Source: Anaerovorax odorimutans
GTDB lineage: Bacteria; Bacillota; Clostridia; Peptostreptococcales; JAAYPU01
Direction of reading: 5' to 3'
DNA length: 64,000 nt
Assembly (NCBI GenBank): GCA_016841185.1
Contig: JAENZQ010000016.1
Coordinates: 1-64,000 of the forward strand
In this document: positions 50,027-59,462 of the stretch, one piece after another
Position numbering within the stretch: the stretch's first letter is position 1
Layout of the letters: each line of letters begins with the position of its first letter
Notes under the pieces: model-generated
Database searches by the model: none
What the model was told of the DNA's origin: nothing
The model's input: only the letters and a program-made list of their open reading frames with translations
Position numbers and translations under genes: made by a program

Positions 50027-51457
50027 CTATACTTTTAATTCAACTTCCAGCCCTGTTTCATCTTTATGCCTTTTTAAAACCGGCTCAATATATTCACAAA
50101 TAAATTCTTCTACCTGCTCAGATGCTCTTCCCGTAAAACGTTCCGGTGCCGTGAGACTTTTTATATCTTTTTCTGTAAGGTTAAACAAATCATCCTTTAC
50201 TATTCTGGTAAGAAGATCATTATCCTTACCTTCATCCTTAATTCTTTCAGACGCTTCCATAGAATACTGTCTGATTTTTTCGTGAAGTTCCTGACGATCC
50301 CCACCTTTTTTTACTGATTCCATGATAATATTCTCAGTTGCCATAAAGGGAAGCTCATTCATGATATGCTGCCGGATGACCTTTTCATGAACAACTAAAC
50401 CGCTGCAGATATTAATACAGATATCCAATATGGCATCAGCCGCCAAAAAGCTTTCCGGGATTACGATCCTTCTATTGGCAGAATCATCTAAAGTTCTTTC
50501 AAACCATTGGGTTGAAGAAGTCATCGCTGTATTTACAGTCCCGCTTATGATATATCTGGCAAGAGAAGCTGCACGCTCACTCCTCATAGGATTTCTTTTA
50601 TATGCCATGGCAGATGAGCCTATCTGATTTTTTTCAAAAGGCTCTTCAATTTCTTTTAAATGCTGAAGAAGTCTGATATCGTTGGTCATTTTATGAACAC
50701 TCTGCCCTATACCGCTTAAAGCAGAAAGCACCTTATAATCTATTTTTCTTGTGTAGGTTTGACCAGATACCGGTATCGATTTTTTGAATCCTAATTTCTT
50801 CACCACCAATTGATCCAACTTTTTGACTTTTTCATGATCGCCTTCAAACAACTTCAGAAAGCTTGCCTGTGTACCGGTTGTTCCTTTTACGCCTCTAAGC
50901 ATTAGATTCTCTATAAGATCCTGAATCTCTTCATAATCCAAAAGAAAATCCATCATCCATAAGGAAGCTCTTTTCCCTACCGTAGTAAGCTGTGCCGGTT
51001 GGAAATGAGTAAATCCCAATGTAGGAAGATCCTTATATTGATCAGCAAATTTGCTTAACGCATACATCAGACTAACTAATTTTTTTCGAATAATAAGCAA
51101 CGCTTTTTTCATAATGATTATATCGGTATTATCTCCTACATAAGCACTGGTTGCACCAAGATGTATAATAGCCTTTGCCTTTGGACATTGTAATCCATAA
51201 GCATATACATGAGCCATAACATCATGCCGGACCTCTTTTTCCCTTTTTTTAGCATCTTCATAATTAATCTGTGCCTTATACTTTTTTAATTCTTTTATCT
51301 GCTCCTCTGAAATATTGATTCCCAGTTCTTTCTCAGATTCAGCCAGAGCAATCCAAAGCGTTCTCCACATTTTAAACTTTTCGTCAGAAGAGAAGACAGA
51401 AGACATTTCCGCACTTGAATATCGTGTAATCAATGGATTTTCAAATCTATCCGTCAT
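50027..51457 (-). CDS. purB: Adenylosuccinate lyase
   Basis: Cleaves SAICAR and adenylosuccinate in purine synthesis (476 residues). The fumarase/aspartase signature QIGSSAMAYKRNPMRSER near 286-303 and the GATSAYVGDNTDIIIM block near 102 are clear. It is upstream of proA; no other pur gene is in the window. Length is the larger, eukaryote-like/clostridial form rather than the 430-residue form. Confidence 0.96.
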   Translation of the reverse strand: MTDRFENPLITRYSSAEMSSVFSSDEKFKMWRTLWIALAESEKELGINISEEQIKELKKYKAQINYEDAKKREKEVRHDVMAHVYAYGLQCPKAKAIIHLGATSAYVGDNTDIIIMKKALLIIRKKLVSLMYALSKFADQYKDLPTLGFTHFQPAQLTTVGKRASLWMMDFLLDYEEIQDLIENLMLRGVKGTTGTQASFLKLFEGDHEKVKKLDQLVVKKLGFKKSIPVSGQTYTRKIDYKVLSALSGIGQSVHKMTNDIRLLQHLKEIEEPFEKNQIGSSAMAYKRNPMRSERAASLARYIISGTVNTAMTSSTQWFERTLDDSANRRIVIPESFLAADAILDICINICSGLVVHEKVIRQHIMNELPFMATENIIMESVKKGGDRQELHEKIRQYSMEASERIKDEGKDNDLLTRIVKDDLFNLTEKDIKSLTAPERFTGRASEQVEEFICEYIEPVLKRHKDETGLEVELKV

Positions 51458-51631
51458 AATTCATTCTCCTTTCACAAAGGACCCATTAAGCACTTTATTA
51501 TAGAATACAATATTTCAACATCCGATTCAATCATTAACAATAACTAAAAAGCAGATCACCGCTTCTTCTGACCTTTGATATCTCTTTTTTTATGATGTAT
51601 AATAAATACTTATATTCCTGCATAATAAAAA

Positions 51632-51654
51632 ACCTGTTCGCAATGCAAACAGGT
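51632..51654 (-). terminator. Terminator of spoVS
   Basis: ACCTGTT/AACAGGT stem, followed on the minus strand by TTTTTTATTATG. Confidence 0.8.
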
Positions 51655-51673
51655 CAAATATATAAATACTATT

Positions 51674-51934
51674 TTATCTCGGTTCTATAATCAACTTAAT
51701 TGCAGTCCTTTCTTCTCCGTCAATCAAAATATCTGTGAATGCAGGGATACAAATCAAATCAATTCCACTGGGTGCTACAAAACCTCTTGCAATCGCAACT
51801 GCCTTTATCGCCTGATTAAGGGCACCAGCTCCAATAGCTTGGATTTCAGCTCCTCCCTTTTCCCTCAACACTCCTGCTAGTGCACCTGCTACTGAATTGG
51901 GGCTGGACTTAGCTGAAACTTTTAATACTTCCAT
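51674..51934 (-). CDS. spoVS: Stage V sporulation protein S
   Basis: 86-residue Alba-like dimeric protein needed for progression past early sporulation. The whole sequence matches the very conserved family: MEVLKVSAKSSPNSVAGALA at the start, GAGALNQAIKAVAIARGFVAP near 36-56 and a C-terminal ERTAIKLIIEPR. Start ATG follows GAAGGAGG. A good sigma H promoter lies upstream and a terminator follows; in many Clostridia the gene sits next to rny, but here it is separate. Confidence 0.98.
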   Translation of the reverse strand: MEVLKVSAKSSPNSVAGALAGVLREKGGAEIQAIGAGALNQAIKAVAIARGFVAPSGIDLICIPAFTDILIDGEERTAIKLIIEPR

Positions 51935-51994
51935 TGTTATGACCTCCTTCAGTTTTTGGATTTATTAGTAAAAATATCCGCTTTAGTTGAATAT

Positions 51995-52024
51995 ATATTC
52001 TACGTTAATTTAAAAAAGTCCTTC
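51995..52024 (-). promoter_or_regulatory. Sigma-H promoter of spoVS
   Basis: On the minus strand GAAGGACTT (52024-52016), a 12-bp spacer and GTAGAATAT (52003-51995) match RnAGGAwww-N11/12-RnnGAATww except one base. spoVS is sigma-H dependent in Bacillus subtilis. Confidence 0.65.
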
Positions 52025-52224
52025 TTTTTAAGAATAAATTTTGGTAAATGATTTTCAACAAATATTTATTTTTTTTGTCGAATGCTTGTATTTTCTATTT
52101 GTATTTGCTATAATCGGGATGTGGTTATCCCCCTGATAACCTCATTAATCTCTAATCCCAATACCCCTTTTGAACAAGGCAAGCCGTCACAAAGTGACAG
52201 CTTGCTTTGTTTCTGCTATTTTCG

Positions 52225-52590
52225 CTATAACCTGTTACCGCAGAAAGGACAATATCTTGTGCCTCTTTGAATAATCTCACCACAGTTTTCACAATAAACA
52301 GCATCTCTCATAGTATTACTCAATATCCTTTTTTTATTCAATATACCTTTTTTTAGCATCTGAATTTTTTTGTACTTTTCAGTTATATCCCCGCTTAAAC
52401 TGAGCTTTTCACCCGAATCAAAATACTTGCATACCATTTCTCCTATGTCCATGTAAAGATTTTCTATTTCATTTTCTATTCTGTCTATCTCCATTTTTGA
52501 ATCCATGTTTCGAATGAACTCTTCTGTTTTATTTTTGAAAGCCCCCGCACTATCGACAATCTTGGATGCTAAAGAATTAATCTTACCCAT
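52225..52590 (-). CDS. Zinc-ribbon protein of unknown function
   Basis: 121 residues. N-terminal helical region rich in Lys/Glu (a likely coiled coil, about 10-85) and a C-terminal zinc ribbon YCENCGEIIQRGTRYCPFCGNRL (CxxC...CxxC, residues about 98-118). It is a general layout seen in many Firmicutes; function unknown. ATG at 52590 preferred; an upstream GTG overlaps the ribosome site. Divergent from the YprB-like gene. Confidence 0.8.
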   Translation of the reverse strand: MGKINSLASKIVDSAGAFKNKTEEFIRNMDSKMEIDRIENEIENLYMDIGEMVCKYFDSGEKLSLSGDITEKYKKIQMLKKGILNKKRILSNTMRDAVYCENCGEIIQRGTRYCPFCGNRL

Positions 52591-52691
52591 GGCCCTTATC
52601 ACCTTTCTTAAGAGACTATATTACTATTTTAATATCTTTCTTCCTCAATTGTTCTAAAAATATCTCTTTTGAAGAAAAACTTTAAATATTT

Positions 52692-52719
52692 TTGAAAATT
52701 TAGTAGAATATTATATAAT
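52692..52719 (+). promoter_or_regulatory. Promoter of the YprB-like gene
   Basis: TTGAAA (52692-52697), a 16-bp spacer and a perfect TATAAT (52714-52719). Confidence 0.7.
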
Positions 52720-52742
52720 CCATTTTTATTCAGAGGTATAGT

Positions 52743-53729
52743 ATGGAAATATGTGAGAAGATTATTCCGGAAAAAATATTCATATCAAGAGCGTTTGATG
52801 AATACATGGGACACCTTAACTTTGTATTCCTGGACATAGAAACAACTGGTATTAATCCGGCATTTAATAAAGTCGTTCTTGCAGGAATATTAGTCGTCAA
52901 AAACGATACGCTTATATCCAAACAGTTGTTTGCCGAAAAAAAAGAAGATGAAGAACCTCTTCTGTCTAAGCTTGCTGAAATATTATCAAAATCAGATTTG
53001 ATTATTAATTACAACGGCACATCTTTTGACATTCCTTTTCTTAACAAACGCTTTGAGAAGAACGGTATCAATTTTTCAATATCCAAGCACGCATCTTTTG
53101 ACCTATATCGAATTATCAAGAACTATGGTTACATCAAATTGCAGGATTTTAAACTTAAAACCATAGAAGAATTCTTAGGAATCCATAGAACCGATACCAT
53201 CAGTGGTAAGGAAAGCGTTGCTCTTTATAATGAATACATAAAAACCAAAAACCCTGCTTATAAAGAAAAAATATGTCTTCATAATTTTGAAGACATTTAT
53301 TATCTGACTAAAATACTTCCCATTATCAATAAATACGACCTTCATAAAATCGCATTTGAAAATCCAAGATATTTAAAAACAGATAAAGGACACCTGAAAA
53401 CCATCATCAGAAAAAACAGCATAAAAAAAGAGCGGCTTATGGTCAACGGCCTTTGTTACAGTAAAGATAAGGATTCTGCTTTTTTTACTTACAGCTATGA
53501 TTATAAATTTTCCTCCAAAACAGCAGAATTCAACATAGAAATCCCTCTTTTCAAGAAAAGCGGATTACTGTATCTGTCCCTGAAAGATTTTGATTTCAAT
53601 TATGAAAAAAAACTGCCCTTACACCATATACCGCCTCATATTCTGACCGTCAAAGAAAATGGTACAATCAACTACATTGAGATCAACTGGTTTATAAACG
53701 ACCTGATCTCACATCTGCATTCCTATTGA
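52743..53729 (+). CDS. Ribonuclease-H-like exonuclease (YprB domain)
   Basis: 328 residues with a DEDD-type exonuclease domain of the YprB/RNase_H_2 family. Motif I FVFLDIETTGINP near 29-41, motif II LIINYNGTSFDIPFLNKRF near 81-99 and motif III HNFEDIYYLTKILP near 180-193. The extra C-terminal part (about 200-328) may bind nucleic acid. All four acidic ligands are present, so it should be active; substrate unknown. Confidence 0.82.
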   Translation: MEICEKIIPEKIFISRAFDEYMGHLNFVFLDIETTGINPAFNKVVLAGILVVKNDTLISKQLFAEKKEDEEPLLSKLAEILSKSDLIINYNGTSFDIPFLNKRFEKNGINFSISKHASFDLYRIIKNYGYIKLQDFKLKTIEEFLGIHRTDTISGKESVALYNEYIKTKNPAYKEKICLHNFEDIYYLTKILPIINKYDLHKIAFENPRYLKTDKGHLKTIIRKNSIKKERLMVNGLCYSKDKDSAFFTYSYDYKFSSKTAEFNIEIPLFKKSGLLYLSLKDFDFNYEKKLPLHHIPPHILTVKENGTINYIEINWFINDLISHLHSY

Positions 53730-53819
53730 CAATAGAAGTTTGAATTTATTCCTGTCCCCTGTCTTTTAACCTGCATTTTTAATATTGCAATTGTCTGCCT
53801 TTTTCTTATTCTAAAAGAA

Positions 53820-53878
53820 GATTTTGCATGGCAAAATCCTCCTTCAATCATAAATCTTAACTCCTCAATCTTAAATCT
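53820..53878. repeat. GATTTTGC palindrome with TTAAATC heptamers
   Basis: GATTTTGC/GCAAAATC (53820-53838) followed by CATAAATCTTAACTCCTCAATCTTAAATC. Probably also the terminator of the opp operon and of the YprB-like gene, which converge here. Confidence 0.75.
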
Positions 53879-53888
53879 TTCCGCTATT

Positions 53889-55493
53889 TTACTCAATTCT
53901 TGCAAATCCAAAAAACCAGAGGCCCAGTTTTGTTTTCTGCCAGTCTTTAACGTAATCCTTCACCATAACCGTATCGGTATAATATAAAATCGGGGCTACG
54001 ATCATTGCGTCCATCATCAATGCTTCTGCTTTATATAAATGCTCGAATCTTTCCTGTCCGGTCAGTGTCTTGGATGCTTCAATCAAAGCATCATATTCCG
54101 TATTCTTCCATTTGGCTTCATTGTTCCCCGAATAGGAAAGCCATATATCCAGCATGGTAGTAGGATCGGCATAATCTGCCGTCCAACCGCCTCTCGCAAT
54201 ATCAAAATTACTGTTATATATATTATCCTGAAGCACACCCCATTCCTGGTTGGAAATGGTCATATCAATTCCGAGATTGTTTTTCCACATTGCCTGAATT
54301 GCTTCTGCAACTGCCTGATGAGCCCCATAAGAATTATAAATGAAATTTAAAGTTGGGAAGCCTTCCCCTTCCGGATAGCCTGCTTCAGCAAGAAGTTCTC
54401 TTGCTTTTTTATAATTTCCTTTACCCGTATCCATCCCATAATTGCCTGCTGTTTCTCTGAAATCATTCCCTTCAGCATCTGATAATCCTACAGGAACAAA
54501 TCCGGTGGCTTCCTGCTCTCCTCCCTGAGTAATGTTTTCAACAATAGCAGTCCTATCGATTGCATAGCTTAATGCCTTTCTGACCAGAACATTATCCAGC
54601 GGAGGCTTTTGAGTATTGAATATATAATAATAAGTACCTATTAAAGGAAGAATATAAAAATCCTTATTATTCTCTTTCAGTCTAGAAATTTCCTGAATGG
54701 GAACATCCTCAATTACATCCACATCCCCGGCTTCATATGCCGAAAGCATTGTACTCTCATCCTCAATAATAAAGCCATCAATCCTCTCGAGGCTTACTTT
54801 ATCTGCCTGCCAGTAGTATTCATTCTTAGAAAGTGTCAAACTTTCACCGATCTTATACCCGGTCAGAACGAAAGGTCCGTTGGATACTACAACTTCAGGA
54901 TTTCGTGCCCATCCGTCAGGATCTTGCTCCACTACATCTTTCCTGACCGGCATATATGTATAAAACGTCGTAAGATCAAGAAAATAAGGCGTAGGTGCCA
55001 GTAATTCTACTTTTAAAGTCTTTTCATCAATGGCTGTGACGGCGATATCATCCGGCGAACCATTGCCTTCTACCGCATCCTGTGCCCCCTTGATATAAAA
55101 CAACTGGTATGAATATCTGGAAGGTTCAGGCTCAAGATTCGGATCGCATGCACGTTTCCAAGCATATTCGAAATCACTTGCCGTAACAGGCTTGCCATCC
55201 GACCAGAAGGCATCTCTTAAATAAAATGTATATGCTGTCTTATCATCAGATATTTCGTAGGATTCTGCCATAGCCGGAACCAATTCACCGTTTAATTCCC
55301 GCATAAGTCCTTCAAATGTATTGTTGATAATATTCCCGCCATCATTAGCAAAATTAAGTTGCGGATCCAAGGAATAAGGTTCTGGACCAATATGCCATTT
55401 CAGCGCATTTGTATCTTGGCCTTTTTCACCACAAGCTGTAAATGATGTCATAACCAGCGTGAGAATTAACAAACAGGCTATCGTTTTCTTCAT
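53889..55493 (-). CDS. oppA: Oligopeptide ABC transporter substrate-binding lipoprotein OppA
   Basis: Extracellular lipoprotein (534 residues) of SBP family 5. Signal sequence about 1-20 with lipobox-like TSFTACGEKG; Cys is at about 20. LKWHIGPEPYSLDPQLNF near 31-48 and the SDGKPVTASDFEYAWKRACDP block near 110-130 are typical OppA features. Start ATG follows GGAGGAAAATT; an upstream in-frame ATG is not preceded by a site. It is the last gene of oppBCDFA. Confidence 0.93.
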   Translation of the reverse strand: MKKTIACLLILTLVMTSFTACGEKGQDTNALKWHIGPEPYSLDPQLNFANDGGNIINNTFEGLMRELNGELVPAMAESYEISDDKTAYTFYLRDAFWSDGKPVTASDFEYAWKRACDPNLEPEPSRYSYQLFYIKGAQDAVEGNGSPDDIAVTAIDEKTLKVELLAPTPYFLDLTTFYTYMPVRKDVVEQDPDGWARNPEVVVSNGPFVLTGYKIGESLTLSKNEYYWQADKVSLERIDGFIIEDESTMLSAYEAGDVDVIEDVPIQEISRLKENNKDFYILPLIGTYYYIFNTQKPPLDNVLVRKALSYAIDRTAIVENITQGGEQEATGFVPVGLSDAEGNDFRETAGNYGMDTGKGNYKKARELLAEAGYPEGEGFPTLNFIYNSYGAHQAVAEAIQAMWKNNLGIDMTISNQEWGVLQDNIYNSNFDIARGGWTADYADPTTMLDIWLSYSGNNEAKWKNTEYDALIEASKTLTGQERFEHLYKAEALMMDAMIVAPILYYTDTVMVKDYVKDWQKTKLGLWFFGFARIE

Positions 55494-55586
55494 AATTTTC
55501 CTCCAGATACTATTATCCAAAATTTCATATGCTGATTTCACTATTATTGCATATTCGACAAAAAGAATTAAATTCCTTCTTTTTCG

Positions 55587-56564
55587 CTACAGAATGTGAC
55601 ACGCCGCATAATGATCCGACCCGATCTGTTTCATTTCCGGCTCTTCTTCTTTACAATAAGAACAAGCGCATCTGCATCTTGAATAAAACCTGCAGCCTGA
55701 AGACGGGTTAACAGAACTGGGAATCTCTCCATTCAGAATGACCCTGTTTTTTATCCCGGTTATATGAGAAAACGGGTCGGGCACTGCAGAAAGAAGCGCC
55801 TGAGTATATGGGTGAGCCGGTGTCTCGTATAGTTTTTTAGTATTTGCTATTTCCACAAGTTTTCCCATATACATAACGCCTACTCTGTCGGAAATATATC
55901 TTACGATAGATAGATTATGAGCTATAAATAAATAAGTCAGATCCAGCTTTTCTCTCAGGTCCACAAGCACATTGACAACTTGAGCCTGTATAGAAACGTC
56001 TAATGCAGAGACAGGCTCATCGCATACGATAAATTCCGGACAAACCGCCAAAGCCCGTGCTATACCGATCCGTTGTCTTTGGCCTCCACTGAATTCATGC
56101 GGGTATCTGTCTGCATGTCGGGGAGATAAACCTACTTGTTTTAACTGACGATGAATCATTTCCGTTCTTTCTTTTTTTGAAGAAGACAGATTATGTATAT
56201 CCAAAGCTTCTCCCACTATTTCTTTAACTGTCATCTTTCCATTTAACGAAGCATAAGGGTCCTGAAAGATCATCTGCATTCTTTTTCTTAATGGCTTAAG
56301 ATTCTTTTCTTTTAAATGTGTTAAATCATATCCGTCAAACCATATTTCTCCGTCTGTAGGTTCATATAGCCTAATAATGGTCCTCCCTGTGGTAGATTTC
56401 CCGCACCCGGATTCTCCTACTAACCCCATGGTCTGGCCTTTATGGATTGTGAAACTGATATTATCCACTGCTTGAACCAAATGTCCGGATAAAAAGCTGC
56501 TTCCGGCAGAAAAATATTTTTTTAAATTCTTAATTTTTAATAAAGGTTCTTTATCTGTTGCCAT
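55587..56564 (-). CDS. oppF: Oligopeptide ABC transporter ATPase OppF
   Basis: Second ATPase (325 residues). Walker A GLVGESGCGKSTTGR near 47-61, signature FSGGQRQRIGIARALAV near 157-173, Walker B EFIVCDEPVSALDV and H-loop AHNLSIV near 225. The C-terminal Opp region carries conserved cysteines (SGCRFYSRCRCACSYC near 288-303), a 4Fe-4S-like motif known in the OppD/F family. Overlaps oppD by 14 bases. Confidence 0.94.
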   Translation of the reverse strand: MATDKEPLLKIKNLKKYFSAGSSFLSGHLVQAVDNISFTIHKGQTMGLVGESGCGKSTTGRTIIRLYEPTDGEIWFDGYDLTHLKEKNLKPLRKRMQMIFQDPYASLNGKMTVKEIVGEALDIHNLSSSKKERTEMIHRQLKQVGLSPRHADRYPHEFSGGQRQRIGIARALAVCPEFIVCDEPVSALDVSIQAQVVNVLVDLREKLDLTYLFIAHNLSIVRYISDRVGVMYMGKLVEIANTKKLYETPAHPYTQALLSAVPDPFSHITGIKNRVILNGEIPSSVNPSSGCRFYSRCRCACSYCKEEEPEMKQIGSDHYAACHIL

Positions 56565-57579
56565 CAGCGCACCTCCTTTTTACCCATGGTGCTTTTTTCG
56601 GGGCTTCACCATGAAGTAACCAGCACTTTGAACGATGGCCTTCTCCTGCATCAAAATATGGCGGCTGTTTTTCCTTGCATATTTTCATGGCAAAATCACA
56701 CCTTGGCATAAAAGGACATCCAACATGAGAAGAGAATAAATCGGGAGAAATCCCATTGATTGAAACAAGCCTTTTCTTACGTCCTTTTTGGATAACTCCC
56801 GGGATTGACTCTATAAGCCCTCGAGTATATGGGTGCTTGCTGTCAAAAAAAATGCTTTTAACAGGACCTTCCTCCATGATCAACCCGTCATACATCACAA
56901 TAATTCTACTGCAGAAATCTGCAGCGACTCCTAAATCATGTGTAATAAAAATAATAGAAGTACCCCATCTATTCTTCAAATCTCTCATAAGCTTAAGTAT
57001 TTGTGCCTGGATCGTTGTATCAAGAGCAGTCGTAGGCTCGTCTGCAATCAGGATATCCGGCTCACAGGATAGAGCCATTCCTATAATAACCCTCTGCCTC
57101 ATACCGCCGCTGAATTCATGAGGATAATCATTCAATCGTTTCTCTGCAGAAGGAATACCTGCTAATCTTAAAATTTCAATTGCTTTAGCCCTTGCTTCTT
57201 TTTTACTGATTTTCTGATGATTTAGTATAGCTTCCATAATCTGATTTCCAACAGTAAAGACAGGATTTAAAGACATGGTTGGGTCCTGAAAAATAATTGA
57301 CATTTCATTTCCGCGGATATGCCGCATTTCTTTATTTGGTATTTCTACAAGATTCTTATTCTTAAATAAAATCTGACCACCGGTGATTTTTCCGGGTGGT
57401 TGTAGAAGTTTCATTATTGATAAAGCAGTAACACTTTTTCCGCTTCCTGATTCACCTACGATTCCAATGGCCTCTCCTTTATCGACATGAAAGGATATCC
57501 CCCTTACTGCTTCAACCTCTCCTGCCTTTGTAAAAAAAGAAGTCTTTAAATTTTTTAGTTCCAGAATTCTGTATACCAT
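56551..57579 (-). CDS. oppD: Oligopeptide ABC transporter ATPase OppD
   Basis: First ATPase (342 residues). Walker A GIVGESGSGKSVTAL near 38-52, signature FSGGMRQRVIIGMALSC near 158-174, Walker B DILIADEPTTALD. C-terminal CPFMPRCDFAMKICKEKQPP is the family motif. The start at 57579 has AGAGGTGAGACAG before it. An earlier GTG overlaps this site. Confidence 0.94.
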   Translation of the reverse strand: MVYRILELKNLKTSFFTKAGEVEAVRGISFHVDKGEAIGIVGESGSGKSVTALSIMKLLQPPGKITGGQILFKNKNLVEIPNKEMRHIRGNEMSIIFQDPTMSLNPVFTVGNQIMEAILNHQKISKKEARAKAIEILRLAGIPSAEKRLNDYPHEFSGGMRQRVIIGMALSCEPDILIADEPTTALDTTIQAQILKLMRDLKNRWGTSIIFITHDLGVAADFCSRIIVMYDGLIMEEGPVKSIFFDSKHPYTRGLIESIPGVIQKGRKKRLVSINGISPDLFSSHVGCPFMPRCDFAMKICKEKQPPYFDAGEGHRSKCWLLHGEAPKKAPWVKRRCADGNR

Positions 57580-57590
57580 CTGTCTCACCT

Positions 57591-58517
57591 CTATTGCTTT
57601 CTTATTTCCGGATCAAGAGCATCCCTTAATCCGTCTCCGAAAAGATTAAAGGCAAGTATGGTTATACATATGGCAATTGAAGGGAAAAATAATTGATATG
57701 GGTAGGATCTTATTCCCCCAATTGCATTGGCGGCCAAAGATCCCCATGAGGCCATTGGTGCAGATACACCCAAACCGATAAAACTTAGAAAAGACTCTAT
57801 AAATATGGCTTCGGGAATCATCATCGTCAAGGTAACAATAATGATTCCAATGGAATTAGGCATCAGATGGCGGAGCAATATTCTTGTGAAACCTGCTCCC
57901 AAGGTTTTTGCAGCCAGAATGAATTCCTGCTCCCGCAGGTTTAAAATCCGCCCTCTGACGATTCTGGCCATTCTGACCCAATATACCATACTCAAAGCAA
58001 TAATAATACTGGTTAATCCAGGTTCGAACAATATTATGAATAAAATAGCATAAAGAACTAACGGAATTGTATCGATAATATCAACTATTCTCATCATAAT
58101 ATGGTCGGTGATTCCGCCAATATAACCCGAAATCCCTCCATACAAAACACCAATAAAGAAATTTACCAAAGCTGCGGCCATCCCTACCAGAAGTGATATT
58201 CTTGCGCCATACGCAACTCTTACAAAAAGATCCCTACCGTGACCATCTGTTCCAAACCAGTGTTTTAGACTCGGCCCCTGATTAGCATTTGTGAGATCCT
58301 GCGCTGAATAAGAATACTGCGAAAGCCATGGTCCTAATAAAGCAAACAGTATAATGCCTATAACAACAATAAGACCTGTCATTGCAAGTCTGTTTTCTTT
58401 AAATCTCAGCCATACATTTTGACGAAAAACGATGTCGGATTGTGTCTTTTCTTCCCAAACTCTCTCTTCCTTTTTTAAAGGCTGCCAGAGATCCGGAGAA
58501 ATATCAGTCATAGACAT
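57591..58517 (-). CDS. oppC: Oligopeptide ABC transporter permease OppC
   Basis: Permease (308 residues). A first helix (about 40-65), then five more; EAA loop FILAAKTLGAGFTRILLRHLMPN near 205-227. Start ATG follows AAGGAG. Three bases separate it from oppD. Confidence 0.93.
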   Translation of the reverse strand: MSMTDISPDLWQPLKKEERVWEEKTQSDIVFRQNVWLRFKENRLAMTGLIVVIGIILFALLGPWLSQYSYSAQDLTNANQGPSLKHWFGTDGHGRDLFVRVAYGARISLLVGMAAALVNFFIGVLYGGISGYIGGITDHIMMRIVDIIDTIPLVLYAILFIILFEPGLTSIIIALSMVYWVRMARIVRGRILNLREQEFILAAKTLGAGFTRILLRHLMPNSIGIIIVTLTMMIPEAIFIESFLSFIGLGVSAPMASWGSLAANAIGGIRSYPYQLFFPSIAICITILAFNLFGDGLRDALDPEIRKQ

Positions 58518-58532
58518 ATATGTACTCCTTCC

Positions 58533-59462
58533 TTATTTATACAATCTTATTCTGGGATCTAATATGCTGTAAACGATATCTACCATCAAATTCATAATAT
58601 TAAGAATAACCGCATATAAAATAGTCGCACCCATAACCACCGTATAATCTCGATTCCCTACACTTTCAACAAACATTTCTCCCATCCCCGGAATGGAAAA
58701 TATCTTTTCAGTAACAAAGGCTCCTGTCAACACAGCGGCGCTCATTGGTCCTACATATGCAATAACCGGAATAAGAGCATTTTTGAGCACATGTTTGCTC
58801 ATCACTTTAAACTCGGAAAGTCCTTTTGCTCTGGCTGTCCTTATATAGTCCTGACGGAGCACTTCAAGCATACTGGAACGCATGAGACGTGAAATGAAAG
58901 CCATGGAAAAAAATGCCAGAGTAATAACAGGCCCGATATAAGATGTCCAGCCATTTAAACCAAAAGTGGGAATCCAATTAAGTTTTACGCCAAAAAAATA
59001 AATGATCAATGTGCCTGAAACAAAACTTGGTATGGTTACGCCAAGCGTTGCAACCAACATAGTCAATTGGTCCTGCCATCTTTTATATTTAAGTGCTGAT
59101 ATAATTCCCAATAATATCCCCATAAGCAGTGAGACCATTATCGCCATACTTCCAACTTTGGCTGAGGCAGAAAACCCCGCTCCAATCAATTCATTGACCG
59201 TGTATCCTTTTTTCTGAAAAGAAGGACCCAGCTTAAGCTTGACAACATCTTTCAAATAGTCCGTATACTGCTTCCAAAACGAATCATTTAAATGGTATTT
59301 TTCCTCAAGGGCTTCCGTAACCGCTTCCGGAAGCGCTTTTTCTCCGGAAAACGGTCCCCCGGGAATCAAATGTAGCAATATAAATGTTATGGTGATGATA
59401 AGAAATAAGCTGATCATCATAGATAGTACCCGGCCGGCAAGAAATCGTGTCAATTTCTTCAC
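58533..59462 (-). CDS. oppB: Oligopeptide ABC transporter permease OppB
   Basis: Permease (309 residues). Helix about 9-31, then a conserved HLIPGGPFSGE-type loop, and EAA loop YIRTARAKGLSEFKVMSKHVLKNALIP near 211-237. First transporter gene of the operon; its start overlaps the stop of the unknown membrane protein gene by four bases, so the two are co-translated. Confidence 0.94.
   Translation of the reverse strand: MKKLTRFLAGRVLSMMISLFLIITITFILLHLIPGGPFSGEKALPEAVTEALEEKYHLNDSFWKQYTDYLKDVVKLKLGPSFQKKGYTVNELIGAGFSASAKVGSMAIMVSLLMGILLGIISALKYKRWQDQLTMLVATLGVTIPSFVSGTLIIYFFGVKLNWIPTFGLNGWTSYIGPVITLAFFSMAFISRLMRSSMLEVLRQDYIRTARAKGLSEFKVMSKHVLKNALIPVIAYVGPMSAAVLTGAFVTEKIFSIPGMGEMFVESVGNRDYTVVMGATILYAVILNIMNLMVDIVYSILDPRIRLYK

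Noticed and set aside
52186-52208. Hairpin AAGCCGTCAC/GTGACAGCTT as terminator of the zinc-ribbon gene
   Set aside because: The stem is good (one mismatch) but no T-run follows on the minus strand; it may be a chance or minor structure.
58015-58030. tRNA T-loop like GGTTCGAA
   Set aside because: It lies inside oppC, with no acceptor or anticodon arm. The GGTTCGAACC at about 30330 is inside the DUF1015 gene and was excluded likewise.
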